A stretch of 64,000 nt of DNA from Adenanthera pavonina (taxonomy: Eukaryota; Streptophyta; Magnoliopsida; Fabales; Fabaceae), in contig JAIVEN010000013.1 of NCBI GenBank assembly GCA_026686845.1, positions 13,412,001-13,476,000 of the forward strand. Direction: 5' to 3'. Of this stretch, positions 35,882 through 48,000 are shown piece after piece; the stretch's first letter is position 1; each line of letters opens with the position of its first letter. The notes beneath the pieces are model-generated. The model searched no databases. It was not told the origin of the DNA and saw only the letters and a list, made by a program, of their open reading frames with translations. The position numbers and the translations under genes are program-made.

Positions 35882-37740
35882 TAGGAGAAATGACATATAA
35901 ATACCCGGTAGCGTGATAATTCTAGAAATGTATCCCAAACTTGCGTAACTAACAAAAATAGCAAAGCATCTTTATGGAATTTTTTTCCATACAAAATTCT
36001 TATTTTGTCCCTTTCTTTCTTTTCTTTCTCCTCTCTCCCTTCGCACGTTCTCTCTCTCCATCCATCTTCTATAACCTTTTTGATTGCGACTGTTCCAATT
36101 TCCAACATTAGCTGAAACCTTTTGGTGACTTATGGGACAATTAGATCAACTGACACATATATTTATAACTAATGCATCTATATTTACAATTATGTACATA
36201 TATTTTCAAGTGAAAACTAAAAAAAATAAACTAACATATACTTGAACATTTTACATAAATTTAAAATTAATTCACTTATATTTGCAACTAATTTCCGTAT
36301 ATTTTCTAAGTCAAATTAATAAAATAAACTCAAATACATTAACAATTAATTTACATAAATTTATATCTGATCCATCAATATTTACAATTAATCCATATAT
36401 ATTTTCAAAACACATTAATAAAGTAAACTCAAATACATTTTCAATTGATTCATATAAATTTAAAACTAATTCATTCATATTTGCAATTGATGTATGTATA
36501 TTTCCATTTTATAAAAGTTACAAACCATCAAATCTTCAGTGGCGGATCTAGAAAAAGTAGTTAGTGGGGGAAAAATTTGCACCTAATATAAATATTAGTA
36601 TTTTAAAAATATAAGTTTTAATATTTATTAAATTAATATGGTAATAAAATTTGTTAAAATTAAATAATCATAAAATTATACCGTTATAATAACTTTAAAA
36701 ATTGTCTTAATATATGCAAAATTTGCACTAAATTGTCTTAGAATCATACACATTTATTTTTTTAAAAATAAAATTTATTTATTTCTTTTGTACATTAGTG
36801 AAATTATTTTCAAAAAATATATTTTTATGTAAGAGAAAATATATTTTAAATATACATGTTTGAGGTTTTAAAAAGTTAGAAAGGGGCAAATAAAATTTTT
36901 TTGTGGGGCCATACAAATGAAAGTTTTTTGGAAGAAGAAGTGAAATTTTTAAGGTTGATATATGAAATTTTCCCCTTTATTGGGGGTAACTACCCCTTAT
37001 CCTTAACATTTTTCCACCCCTTTCTAAATTATTCAAACCAACAAATCAAAATTAGAAAAAAAAAACTAGCAAAAGTCAAAAAAAGAACTTATTGTAGAAG
37101 ATGAAGATAAGGTGTGAGCTAATGGAAATGGTAAAAGGGAAAGAAGAAGTGGAAGGGAGAAGCACTAATAAGATCCAGATCTGAGTTGTGCGCCTGGGTC
37201 ACCAATGAAAAAGTCCAGAAGCACCAGCGAGATCCATATTTGTTGAGTATGGAACCATAGCTAGATTTGTTAGGTGTGCATATAAGTCTTCTCCATAGTT
37301 TCCGGCGACAATAAAAGATTACGTAGAAGATTAAGAAAGATCAAGCACCTCCTCCTCCATAAAAGATTTCATAGCTACTAAACATCTGGTGAGTAAGCTT
37401 ATAGGGAAGTAGAGAGAGATGAAGGTGATGGTGTGGAATAGGGAAGAAGAAGCTGACAATGGGATGGGGGGAGATGATGTTAGGTTGGGGGAGGAGATGA
37501 TGGACTGTCACAAGTTGGAGGAGAGGAGATGGGAGAGAGGAGAAGAGGTAGTGAGGACAATAGAGGAGAAGAGAAAGGAGGAGAGAGAAGGAGAAAAGGG
37601 AGGGAGGGCAAAATGAGAATTTCATGTGCGAAAAAATATTCCACAAAAGTATCTTAGTTCTTTTAGTATTTATGCAAGTTTGGGGACATGTTTTTTGAAT
37701 TATCATACTACTAGGGTATTTATATGTCATTTCCACTAAA
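35882..37740. mobile_element. Long-TIR element, Mutator-like (non-autonomous), 1.86 kb
   Basis: The left about 110 bp (TTTAG, GAAATGACATATAAATACCC, ATGATAATTC-type, CCCAAACTTGC) recurs inverted at 37,625-37,740 with moderate divergence. Long imperfect TIRs suggest a MULE-type element. The interior has a roughly 100-bp degenerate tandem repeat, an AT-rich patch starting GTGGCGGATCTAG (36,540) that looks like a further repeat, and a purine-rich block (37,415-37,615). No transposase is visible. No convincing 9-bp TSD was found. Confidence 0.7.
36120..36515. repeat. Degenerate ~100-bp AT-rich tandem repeat
   Basis: Units begin near 36,120, 36,221, 36,320 and 36,420. Each follows the order ACATAAATTTA, CAATTAAT, ATATATTTTC, AAACTCAAATACATT with substitutions. 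The array lies inside the long-TIR element. Confidence 0.7.
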
Positions 37741-40030
37741 TTTTATCCTTCGACTTTTTTCATTTTTGCCAAACAAAATCACAGAAAAATATCGATTAAA
37801 GAAATGCAAAGGAAAAACTTATATACAACAGGTTGCTTAGTTAATGATAGGCTCTTTTTCTTTTTTTCTTTTTCGAAAGGAAGTAGGCTCTTCGTGTTGT
37901 AGTCAGAGGAGAGCTACTCTTGGATGGCAAAACGGAAAAGGAATAAAAAAAGGTGAGCTGTTTTTTATTATTATATATATATGGATTGATTTAATATCAA
38001 ATTTTCAATCAACAAATGTTCATACTATAAAGCACCAATATTTCTTGTATTGGATACATGATACATACAAATTAGATATTTATACATGCATATTCATCTA
38101 TATCTATTCAAATTTTTACATATTATACTTCCTTCTTGTGTGCTCAAATTTTGACGTTTCAAAATGCATATTCAAACAAAAAAATAAAATAACTTTTTAA
38201 TTTTCATCTTTAAACAAGAAAATATGATTTTGAGCTAAATTAAAATATTTTTTATTTCTACTAATTAAATTTTAAAAGTTTTATTATTTTAATTATAAAA
38301 ATTATTAATTTTATTGAAAATTTAAAAATGTTTTGCAAATTCAAAAAGTTATAGATAAAGATTTTAAATATTTTGCATTAGGGGTATTATAGTCATTTAA
38401 TCATATTTTATACTTTTATATTATTTTCATTCACTCATTTCCATGACATACCAAAAAATACTTTTCTCATTTTTCAAGTCTTATTTTTATTCTTATTCTT
38501 ATTTTCATTTAAATATTTCACAAACCAAACGGGGCCGGAGACATTTTAGATGATGTAAAAGATAATCAAATAGGTTCTGTGGGCCATAATTAGGTACCTG
38601 ATTGCATTTTATAAATGACTGACATTATTTAGTTTCTTTTCAATTATTTAATTTTCAAAATACAATAAGAATTCTCCATATCATTAACATCATTAACCAT
38701 ATCAACAAAAAATATCAACAAAGTATTCTCATATGCAGACAAAGCTTTCTAAAATACCGACATATCAATATTCACAATGGAGTAATTAAATATTAGTATC
38801 ATTATGTATATATTAATCTTAGGTTTAAAATGATTTTAAATTAAATTGAGAAATAAAAAAATAAATAATTACAAATAACCTATTTTTAAATGAAACTTTA
38901 ATTTTAGAGTTTGTTTTCATAAAAAATGAGTTGGATAATTGTGTTACTATTGAAAAATGTTTTGTCAACATTTGATAATGTTTTGTTAGCATTTTTTATT
39001 AACATAGTTAATAAGAAAACTTCTGGTTGTGTTTTGAAAAATGAGAATTAAAAAGAAATTGAATAAAATTAAGGGATCAAAAGTGTGTTTTTTGCCTCTC
39101 CTTTTTTTCAACTTTTAATTTCGCAAAAAATGAGGAGGCATGATAGCATTATGGATCTCATTGGTGTGTTCTAGCTGTTATGTAGAGTATTGTGGTCCTT
39201 ACAAGTGCATACTGGCTCCTGATGAGCTGTTATCCTATCCACCGAAGTTTTTGGTTTTTAACTATATTTATAACATTAAACATATTTTTGTGAAATGCGA
39301 TTTGAATATGATATGATTGTGAAACATGGGTTTGATTCATACTCTTGTCATATCCTTGTCGCTTCGATTATTTTTTTTTTTTTGAAACTTTCCCACGGAT
39401 TATTAGGATTTGTATCTCACCTATGAAGGATCCATCTCCAATAAAAGGAAAGCAACCATAGACTTAGAAGCTATTATACCTTGAGATATCATTCAACATT
39501 TTTGGTATACCATTTTGCATTATGTTAATTAATTATGTATAACATGATACGCATATGCCAAGTTTATGCTTTTAAGACTCTTGTGTTTGTGACACAAATA
39601 TAATTCCTAGACTTATGATACTTTGGTTATTGTAATTAATCATGATGTTATATTTTTTAAAATACAAATTGGAAATGCAAGATGTTTTAACGTGTGTGTG
39701 AATGTAATGATATGTATGTATGAGTATGGCTTTTACTTTGTTATGCATCGAATATTGAGGTTTGAGTGGTCACATTTTGAGTTTAAGGTTATTTGTGGGT
39801 TTAAAGCCTTTGAACAAATTCCAATAGGTATGTCAGACTTGTTGGAAATGGATGGATTCCACTTGATTGGGTATTGTGAACTTTGCTGGCTGAATTGTTA
39901 GATTACTAAAAAAAAATGAAACTGGATAGGTCAAAATCTTATTTGAAAAAGGGAGCATCACAGTTGCGGGCTAAAATCTTGAATTCATCGTAATAACATA
40001 TCAATATTTTATAAGATATCAATAATGGTT
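37741..40030. other. AT-rich intergenic DNA, nothing recognised
   Basis: No gene or clear repeat is seen. Open frames in the stretch lack family resemblance and have AT-driven composition. Confidence 0.45.
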
Positions 40031-40778
40031 CCAAGGTCCTTAGTTCATTAGAAAATGAAATTAAAATTATTAAAACACCCTTAATCAGTGTGAAACAGGG
40101 GTAGATGAATGTTAAAAACTAAAATAACAGTATAAAACCTTTGAATGTGAGTGTAAAAACTGGGTATGATAGTTAATATTTGTAAGTGAATTTTCTTTAT
40201 CAATATGAAATAAGAGATGAGTATCAATACTAAAAAGACAATGTAAAAACCTTAAAGATAAATGACAAAAACTAGGCGCGAGTTGAAATTTAAGTGAATA
40301 TTCCTTCATCAATGTGAAATAAGAGAAGATGAGTGTCAAATATTGAAGTAAAAGTATAAAATTGCTAAAGATAAGTGTCAAAAATAAGACATGAGAGTAT
40401 CAATTTTTAAATGAATCTTAATTTGTCATTGTTAAATGAGGAGGATAAGTGCTAAAAACTAAAATAGCAATATAAATCTCTCGAAGATAAATATAAAATA
40501 TTAGGCACTAAGAGTTCAAATTTGTTAAGTGTCAGAATCCTTAAAGAAAACCCACTTACAAATTTCAACTCTTATTTCTAATTTTTTACACTCACCTTTA
40601 AGGTTTTTATTTTGCCATTCAATTTTTTATAGTCATCTTCCCTTATTTCGCAGGAAAATTCACTTATAAAATTCAATTATTGTGCCTAAGTTTCGAGACT
40701 CATATTTCCTTATTTTACACTGATTAAGCTTATTTTAGTAATTTTGATTTCATTTTTCAGTTGAATTAAGGATCTTGG
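40031..40778. mobile_element. Long-TIR non-autonomous element, 748 bp
   Basis: The left end CCAAGGTCCTTAGTTCA and following 70 bp are the inverted counterpart of 40,705-40,778 (ending TTAAGGATCTTGG). Both include an AATCAGTGT / ACACTGATTAAG core. The interior is a degenerate array in which AAAGATAAGTGTCAAAAACTA-like units recur about every 110 bp. No coding capacity and no clear TSD were found. Confidence 0.7.
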
Positions 40779-42027
40779 ATCTACTAATGACATTTTGCAA
40801 AGTTTTGGTCTAATGTTCGGATTAATTCAAGATTTTGTTCCATAACTATCATTCTTTCTTTGAAAAATGGTTTGGCACATGATCAAGACATTTCTAACAT
40901 GCTTTGAGGTAGGAAACCTTGGTTGGGTGATTTTGACTTTTTGATTGTAATTTTGCATTTGAAGTATCAATGATAAGAAAATTAGTAGGAGTTTACCAAT
41001 GGAGTATCAAATATTTATCCAAAAAAATATAGGATAAATATGACCGGAGAGGATCCACTTCCCTAGACAAAGTGTGTTACGGCACACGCTCAATGTGTCA
41101 TGACAAACTTTCTCTAATGCTACTTTTAGAAAAGGCCTTGACGGATTTGTATTGTAGCAAAGGCTAGTGTGCTGGGGGCCACTTAGCCACTGACTTGAAA
41201 CCTGATGTTAAACCAGTACAAACACATTTTTGAATGATTTTTTAATCCTAATTTTAACAAACAAAAATTCTACAAATGTTTTTAAATTATGTATAAAAAC
41301 TCTGTCTAGACACATTTTGTGTCACGACAATCGCGTTGTGTGGAATACTCAAACAAGTTTATAAATAATTCAAGTTTTTTTTCTGCTTGGGGCCCAACCC
41401 TCCTCACCTCCCTACATCTGTTCATGTGTTTTTGCATATTAAAAAAGTAATTATTTATTATTTATAAATAATAAGATTAGTTATATGTTTTTTATTGATT
41501 CAAACCATGGGATAAAGGGGGATATGGTTTCCAAGTAAATTTTTTAGGATATGCACATTGTATAATGATAATTAATTTGTTTTAGGTAAAACAAGGTAGG
41601 ATAAACATAATAACAACCAATTACATCATATAGAGGTGACAAGCCCCAAAAGGTCATTTTGAATAAGTTTTTATTCAATCATACTAAAATGAGATAACAA
41701 TGCACCACTCCTGTCCAGTCATTGCATCCTATCTCATGAACACACACTACACAACACTAATAGAAAGAACATGATAGGCATCACGCAAGGTATCCAAAGC
41801 CTCCAATATTCAAATCTTGAAATCCTTGAGAAGCATCCCCAAACCTTTGTTTTCCATTTACTTGTATCAATGAACCAGGTTATTTAGAAATACTTACTTA
41901 CAGAAATAACTTAAGTCATGGTGCTTTCGCCAACTTCGGCTGGTGGACGATCTGCCATCATGATAAGCAGAGTTATGGAAGCAGCTACAGTCTCCAAAGG
42001 CCAGAAGGGATGAACTTTCAGTAGCCT
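40779..42027. other. Intergenic DNA downstream of uricase
   Basis: Nothing is recognised up to the uricase stop codon. The last few hundred bases (minus strand) should include the uricase 3' UTR. I could not assign a polyadenylation site. Confidence 0.4.
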
Positions 42028-45000
42028 TTACATCTTTGACCAGATGCGGCTCAAGCTAGCTTGAATTGATCCATGTGGCTCATCCGTTGGTAAATATACA
42101 TCATCATCAAACTGCAAAAAACATCAGTGTTGCTTTAACAACTTGAGATGTTAATTGCAAAGTAAACAATATTGAAAACGTATCAGTTGACTGATACTAG
42201 TATATACTATAACAATCCAATAGTTGGTAAGGACATTCAAAATAGTGACTGATATAATGATAAGTTGAAATTAATATATTCAAGAAGAAAAGGAAAAAAT
42301 AATAGGCAAAAATGTCGAATTAGGTGCAGCATTTAACAAATGGTTTCTTTTAACGATTCGTTCATGTTTATTTGCTTTCAATGCTTTCATTTTATACTAT
42401 TTTTTGATCCATTGGAAACTCACTGGCGACAGGGTTCACAACATGGGAAACCCTTTACTTGCTAAAATATCTCATCTCCAGCTTAGGCTGAATCTAACTT
42501 CAACTCAAGATATTACCAGGTGTAGGAATCGTGACAGATAGCACCCCTTGTGGAAAAATATGAAAATACTAGTTTCGTCACATCAAAGACCTCGTCCATA
42601 GTATCATAAGTGATTCCCAACCATGATCAAATTCTTCATCAACTTCAGCAAGCTTTTAAAGAAAAAGAATCACACCTTTACAATTTGATTATCCTTGCTT
42701 GAGAGGTTGACAGGTAAGAAATGAAGATTTGGCATCTTCAGTTGGATTGAAGATATGTCAGGAAATCTGAAACATCGTAAAAATCAATAGTTAATCCCAA
42801 CATACTCATGACATGCATCAAACTTGTGTGATCAAGGTAACAACCAGATGCGTGTTGTGTTTGAAAGAGCAAGTTTTTTTTTTTTGGGGAGATGGAGAGA
42901 TAAGCAACTACACCACATGTGTACACACAGAGGAAGCGAAGAGACCTGTCAAGTGTGGCCTTTCCCATTTGATATAGTGTGCTCTGTACAGAGGCGCTGT
43001 AGACTCCTTCTTTTGGAGGGCCAAAGAAGGTGTTAACCAGAACTTTTTTTACATCTAGATACTTCTCGGTAAAGTAAAGTGGCTTTTGAGGGATGCTATG
43101 AACAGAATCATAGGAATACCTGCAACCCATTCAGTTTAACAGTATAGACTTTGTATGTTTCATGTTAAAAAGAAAATCATCAATAATAGTGTGATTTAAC
43201 TTAGAACAGAAATGATTAATTACAATTTTTTTGTCAGCGCAGATTTATTTCTCTTTGAAATTTAAGAATTTATGAGCTTGAAGGTCTAGTTGCTTTTTCT
43301 TCTCTGTCAAAGAGAAGTGGCTTTTGAGGGATGCTATGTAGACATTTACAGGAATATCTGCAACCTATTCAGTTTAGAAGCATGACTTGGTATATTCCAT
43401 GTTAAAGAAAAGATAATCAATTAACAGAAATGATTTATCAGAATCTTTTGTCAGTGCAGATTTCAATTTTATTTCTCCTAGAAATTTTAAGAATTTATGA
43501 GCTTGAAGTTCTAGTTTCTTTTTCTTATTGTTAAGGTGGCATATAACTAATTTAATGCATCAAACCTACTTGAGTTGTGTCCTTTACTCCTCTTAGATAC
43601 TTTTAAGACATTGTTACATACAGAACAATGTATTTGGGGGAAAAACCTTACCTCAATAATGCTGTTACTTATGTTGCTGGCTTCTTTTCTTATTGTTAGG
43701 GTAGCATAACTTTTATAAAGCGTATGTACTTGGACTGTGCTTCCTTGTATCTTTCAAAGCATTATTACTAGTAGCAAACGTTTAAGGAGAAAACATAAAA
43801 CCTTTACCTCCATAGTGCTGTAACTTCTGTTGCTAGCATCCTTTCACGTGTTTCAGGGAGAGCTGTGTATTTGTCCCTTATAAAACCCTCAAATCCAGAC
43901 TGCTCACAACAAACTCAGAATCAGTAGTCAGGGAAAATACACATGCAGCAAACTCTCCCTATCTATAATAGCTTTAAGATGTGAAAAACATTATTTTGAT
44001 CAATTAGTAACAAATATGTCTACACACAGGGTAGGATGAACTTGAAGAGGAAAAAGACAAATTAGGTGCACTTGTATTTATATAAAACTAGACCTTATAA
44101 ACGCACATCACACGGGAATTATTTGTTGAAAAATAAAGTTAAATGAATTGTTATAATTTTATTATTTTGTAAGTATATCATTCTAATATATTATATTGTA
44201 AGACAAAGAAATATTATTGGTACTGTAGATTTTTTTCTCCTACAACCCATTTATGTGAAACATGAATTGTAGGAGGGAAAAATAAGGTGAATGGAGGGAA
44301 AATTTTGACATCTGAAATAAAGGATCAAAGAGATGGAAGGGTTAAAAGAAAGAAAGGGAAATGGGGGCGAAAGTGGATCCCAGTCCCACCACTTTACAAA
44401 GCACAAATTTAAGAAGCTTTTATGAGCCCCATGCAATAGCGCATGTACAATAGACAAGTATGGGTTGAGGAGTTGTGATGAATAGTAATTTGTGAGGGGA
44501 TAAACAGTGCTAAATGGAGGGTAATATTCTAGTTGGATCCAGCATTTTATTATACAATGATCATCATGCAAACAAACTCAGCAATATCCAAAAGAGCAGT
44601 ATTGGAAGATTTAGATCTCCTATACATGTCTAATATGAATGCTTAACTCAAACATTAAACAACTCCCAACGCCTAAAAGTTTCACTATGTCTACCACATA
44701 GAAAAGTTTATCTCAACCACATAGATATTCAATTCCCTCTTTCATATATTTCAGAATTCTGAAAATAGCAGTCATTCTCCTCAACCATTCCTTCAGTGAT
44801 AAAAACAACCCAGCAAAATGAGTTAAACACAAACAAAAGCATGTAGAGCAATGCATGCCAAGTCTATTTAGTAATTTAAACTTTGGTTGAAACAAGGACT
44901 TCATTATTGATCGGTTGAAAAGACAAGTAAAATCAATCCACTTTGTTTTACAGTCAAGGCCACTTGGGATGCTACAAATCTACCTTCAACATAAAAGAAT

Positions 45001-48000
45001 TGGACAGAATTAAAATTTTGCCAAAAAAAAATTTTGTCATGTGTTTGGTAAATGACCTAATACTTTTGGCCAACCCTCCAAATTTTGTGGCTTCTGTGTA
45101 TTGGACCAATATTTAGAGAGAAAAGCGATCCCTTTTTTAAATGTATTTTCTCCATTTTTAAGCCTTTTATTTCTTATTAGTATTGCTCTGATTCTTCTGA
45201 TTTTTGGTTATAAGTATTGCATGTATTCTACATAAGGATTGCATATTTATTTTTGTAGAATTATTGTTATTTTTTTGGCATTATAATATTGTTTTTAAAC
45301 TGACACTTGCAAAATTGTTTTATATTACGGCCATTCACTTCATTGTGATTTGGTTAAAAAGGGGTCAATCCAACTTACACCCTCACCAATTAGACTAAAT
45401 AAAAGAAGTCAAGAACCATGAATAGCAATGTTTGATTAACTTAAGGCTACTAAGTTGCAGAAAAAATCATAAATAATTAGAAATTGATAAATTCGCAAGT
45501 CATCATTTAACTTCGATGATGAGATTCACTTAAGGCTGCTAAGTTGCAGAAAAATATCATAAACAATTAGAAATTGATAAATTCACAAGTCATCATTTAA
45601 CTTTGATGATGAATCACATTTAACCACCTCCCACTTCATCTGAACCAACATTACCCATAATCCAAATCCATAACAATTTATTGATTAATGACTATCTATG
45701 CTTTTTGTGGATGAATTTTCAAACTTTATAGCACCATTTTAGAAACTCATTTTAGGATAAAAGAAAAAGTCTAAAAAATAAGCAGAGATTCAGAAAACAG
45801 GAGATGGGCAATTAATGCTGAGATTGTGGTAATTCACTACTATAATGAGAAAGTATTCTAGTAATCTAGTGTTGGATCATTAGTTTTTTTCTTCTTTTGT
45901 AGAATGTTGTTTTGTTGGTTTAGCTGTTTAAGAAAGTTGCCATATAAGCTCTTGGTACAACCTGGGAAGTTGTAAGGAGTGGAGACCTTGAGATTTGTGT
46001 ATTAAAGATTCCAGCCATTGAAAGCGAGTTCTGTGCTATTGGGTGCCATGATGGAACCCAATTAGTGGAAACCAATAGGAAGACAATCCTTATTTAGTAG
46101 TATAATAAGCTTACCTTGGTCGTCTTCAGCAAAGACAATCCTTCAATACCAGAAGTCAATTGTAGTGCAGCAGACTTTTTTACTATTGCCTCAGCTGTAT
46201 GCTTCTCGGATCCAAGTTTGAAACCTTACAAAAATAAAACAAAGGAATGAATCTACAGATTATCACAAGAATAGTTTTGGAACTAATTACTATGGTAGCA
46301 TGACCAAAGCCACCAATTGAGTGTGACCATTATATATGCCATCAAGAACTATGTGAGGAAACGGTAGATAAATAGCAGAGAAATGTATTCAATTAGTAAA
46401 TGATACTTCTGTGCTTTTACAAGTAATGGGCAAACTATTTATAAGCCTAGAGCTAAGGAGAATTTAAATTGACAATAGTATCTCTGGGCAAGGTTATTTA
46501 CTATAAAACCAAAAGAGAAAAATGGGAAAAAAATCTCAGGAATTCTGCACTATGTAGTTTGTGCATGGTTGAATCTTCAATATCCAAAAATATTTTTTCT
46601 TGACTGACATACTCTCATTTCCCTGAAAGAAATAATTCTACCATCCTATGATGAGGATGGTCAGTTTTAGAGCAAAATCAATGTCCATATTCCATACATA
46701 ACAAACCTAATCCTGAACCATTTTAGCAGGAACATTCTCTTTTCATGTTCCATAAAATAGGAAAAACTTCCTATTTTCATGCTATAAAAAGTAAAAGTAG
46801 AAAAGCCTTCCATTCTGTAACGATAGTCCACAAAAATATTGGCTTTTGTTAAGTGTAAATAGGTTGTCAGTAAATAGTTGGACTTGTTCTTTAATTAGTA
46901 TGTTCAAATTATGTAATTGATATTATTCTGTAGTTCTGTCTGTAATTATAAGCCTTTAAGGCTTTGTCTTGTATTTTCCCCATAAATAAAAAAACATTAT
47001 ATAGGTCAAAATTCAATGACTACATATTCAGACCAAGGATTATCTCTAATTACTCCATATTTTTATACAGTATTGAAGCCAAAATCCTTCCCTTTTTCAG
47101 TCAATAATTCTTCAGTGACTGTATGTCATTCCAACCTCAAGATGAAGGAAAAGATGAAACAGATCAGACCCAAGAAAAGGTCCAAAACCAGATGTGAAAG
47201 AGGCTAGAAGAAAGGAAATCTGCATAGTTCTCAGTACGTTAGCACATAAACAGTGACATGACGAGAAGTTCCTGGAAAAGACCGAGGGGAGGGAGTGTGG
47301 GGAGGGGGGGGTTTGTGGTGATGTTGGCATGATGGCAGGGTTGTTAGATCCCCTTCTATGAGCAGAAATCTTTTTAGAGCTTCACCTATCAATAAGAGTT
47401 GGCTGTTTAAAAAAATTTTGCAGCAGAGTTTTGCTCCCCTATTTTCATAAAGGATTGACTCCAGTATTTCCCTTCTCTGAGATTTTTCTTGACAGAACTT
47501 GCTATCAAACTTCCTTTTCACTTTTATCATCTTAACAATGAAAAAACTGGCACTACTTAATCATAGTGAGTTTTAGGATTTGGTGAGAATGAAAATAGAA
47601 TTGGAAATAGACAACAAAAGATCAGAAGAACTTAGAGTTCTGTCCTGAATTAGTTCTCATAAGATCTTAATATAAAATATACACACACAGAGAGACAGAA
47701 GTTTTGAGTGTAAGATCCCTCAATCTCTTCAAAAATTTTCCATTACAAAAGCAACCATCGCCCCACATAATAATACACTTGTACCTGAAATGGCCTGCCT
47801 GTAAGACTCTGGACACCTAAAACAGTTAAAATAACTTCTAAGAATGAAATACTAAGAGTAATGAATGATTCTGGGTATGCAATTTAAATATGCACTAGAT
47901 AAAAAGCAGTAATGGACATTCAAAAAAGTTAGTTATAAGATGATCTTTCACATGATCTAATTTCATGGATAAAACTCTTTTGATGTTTCAAATGAGAAGC

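Noticed and set aside
37341..37736. Paired open frames of 131 (minus) and 65 (plus) codons
   Set aside because: They reflect a purine-rich, low-complexity block inside the long-TIR element; no recognisable protein.
47112..47530. Minus-strand frames in uricase intron 3
   Set aside because: Intronic, Pro/His low complexity from a G-rich tract; no family resemblance.
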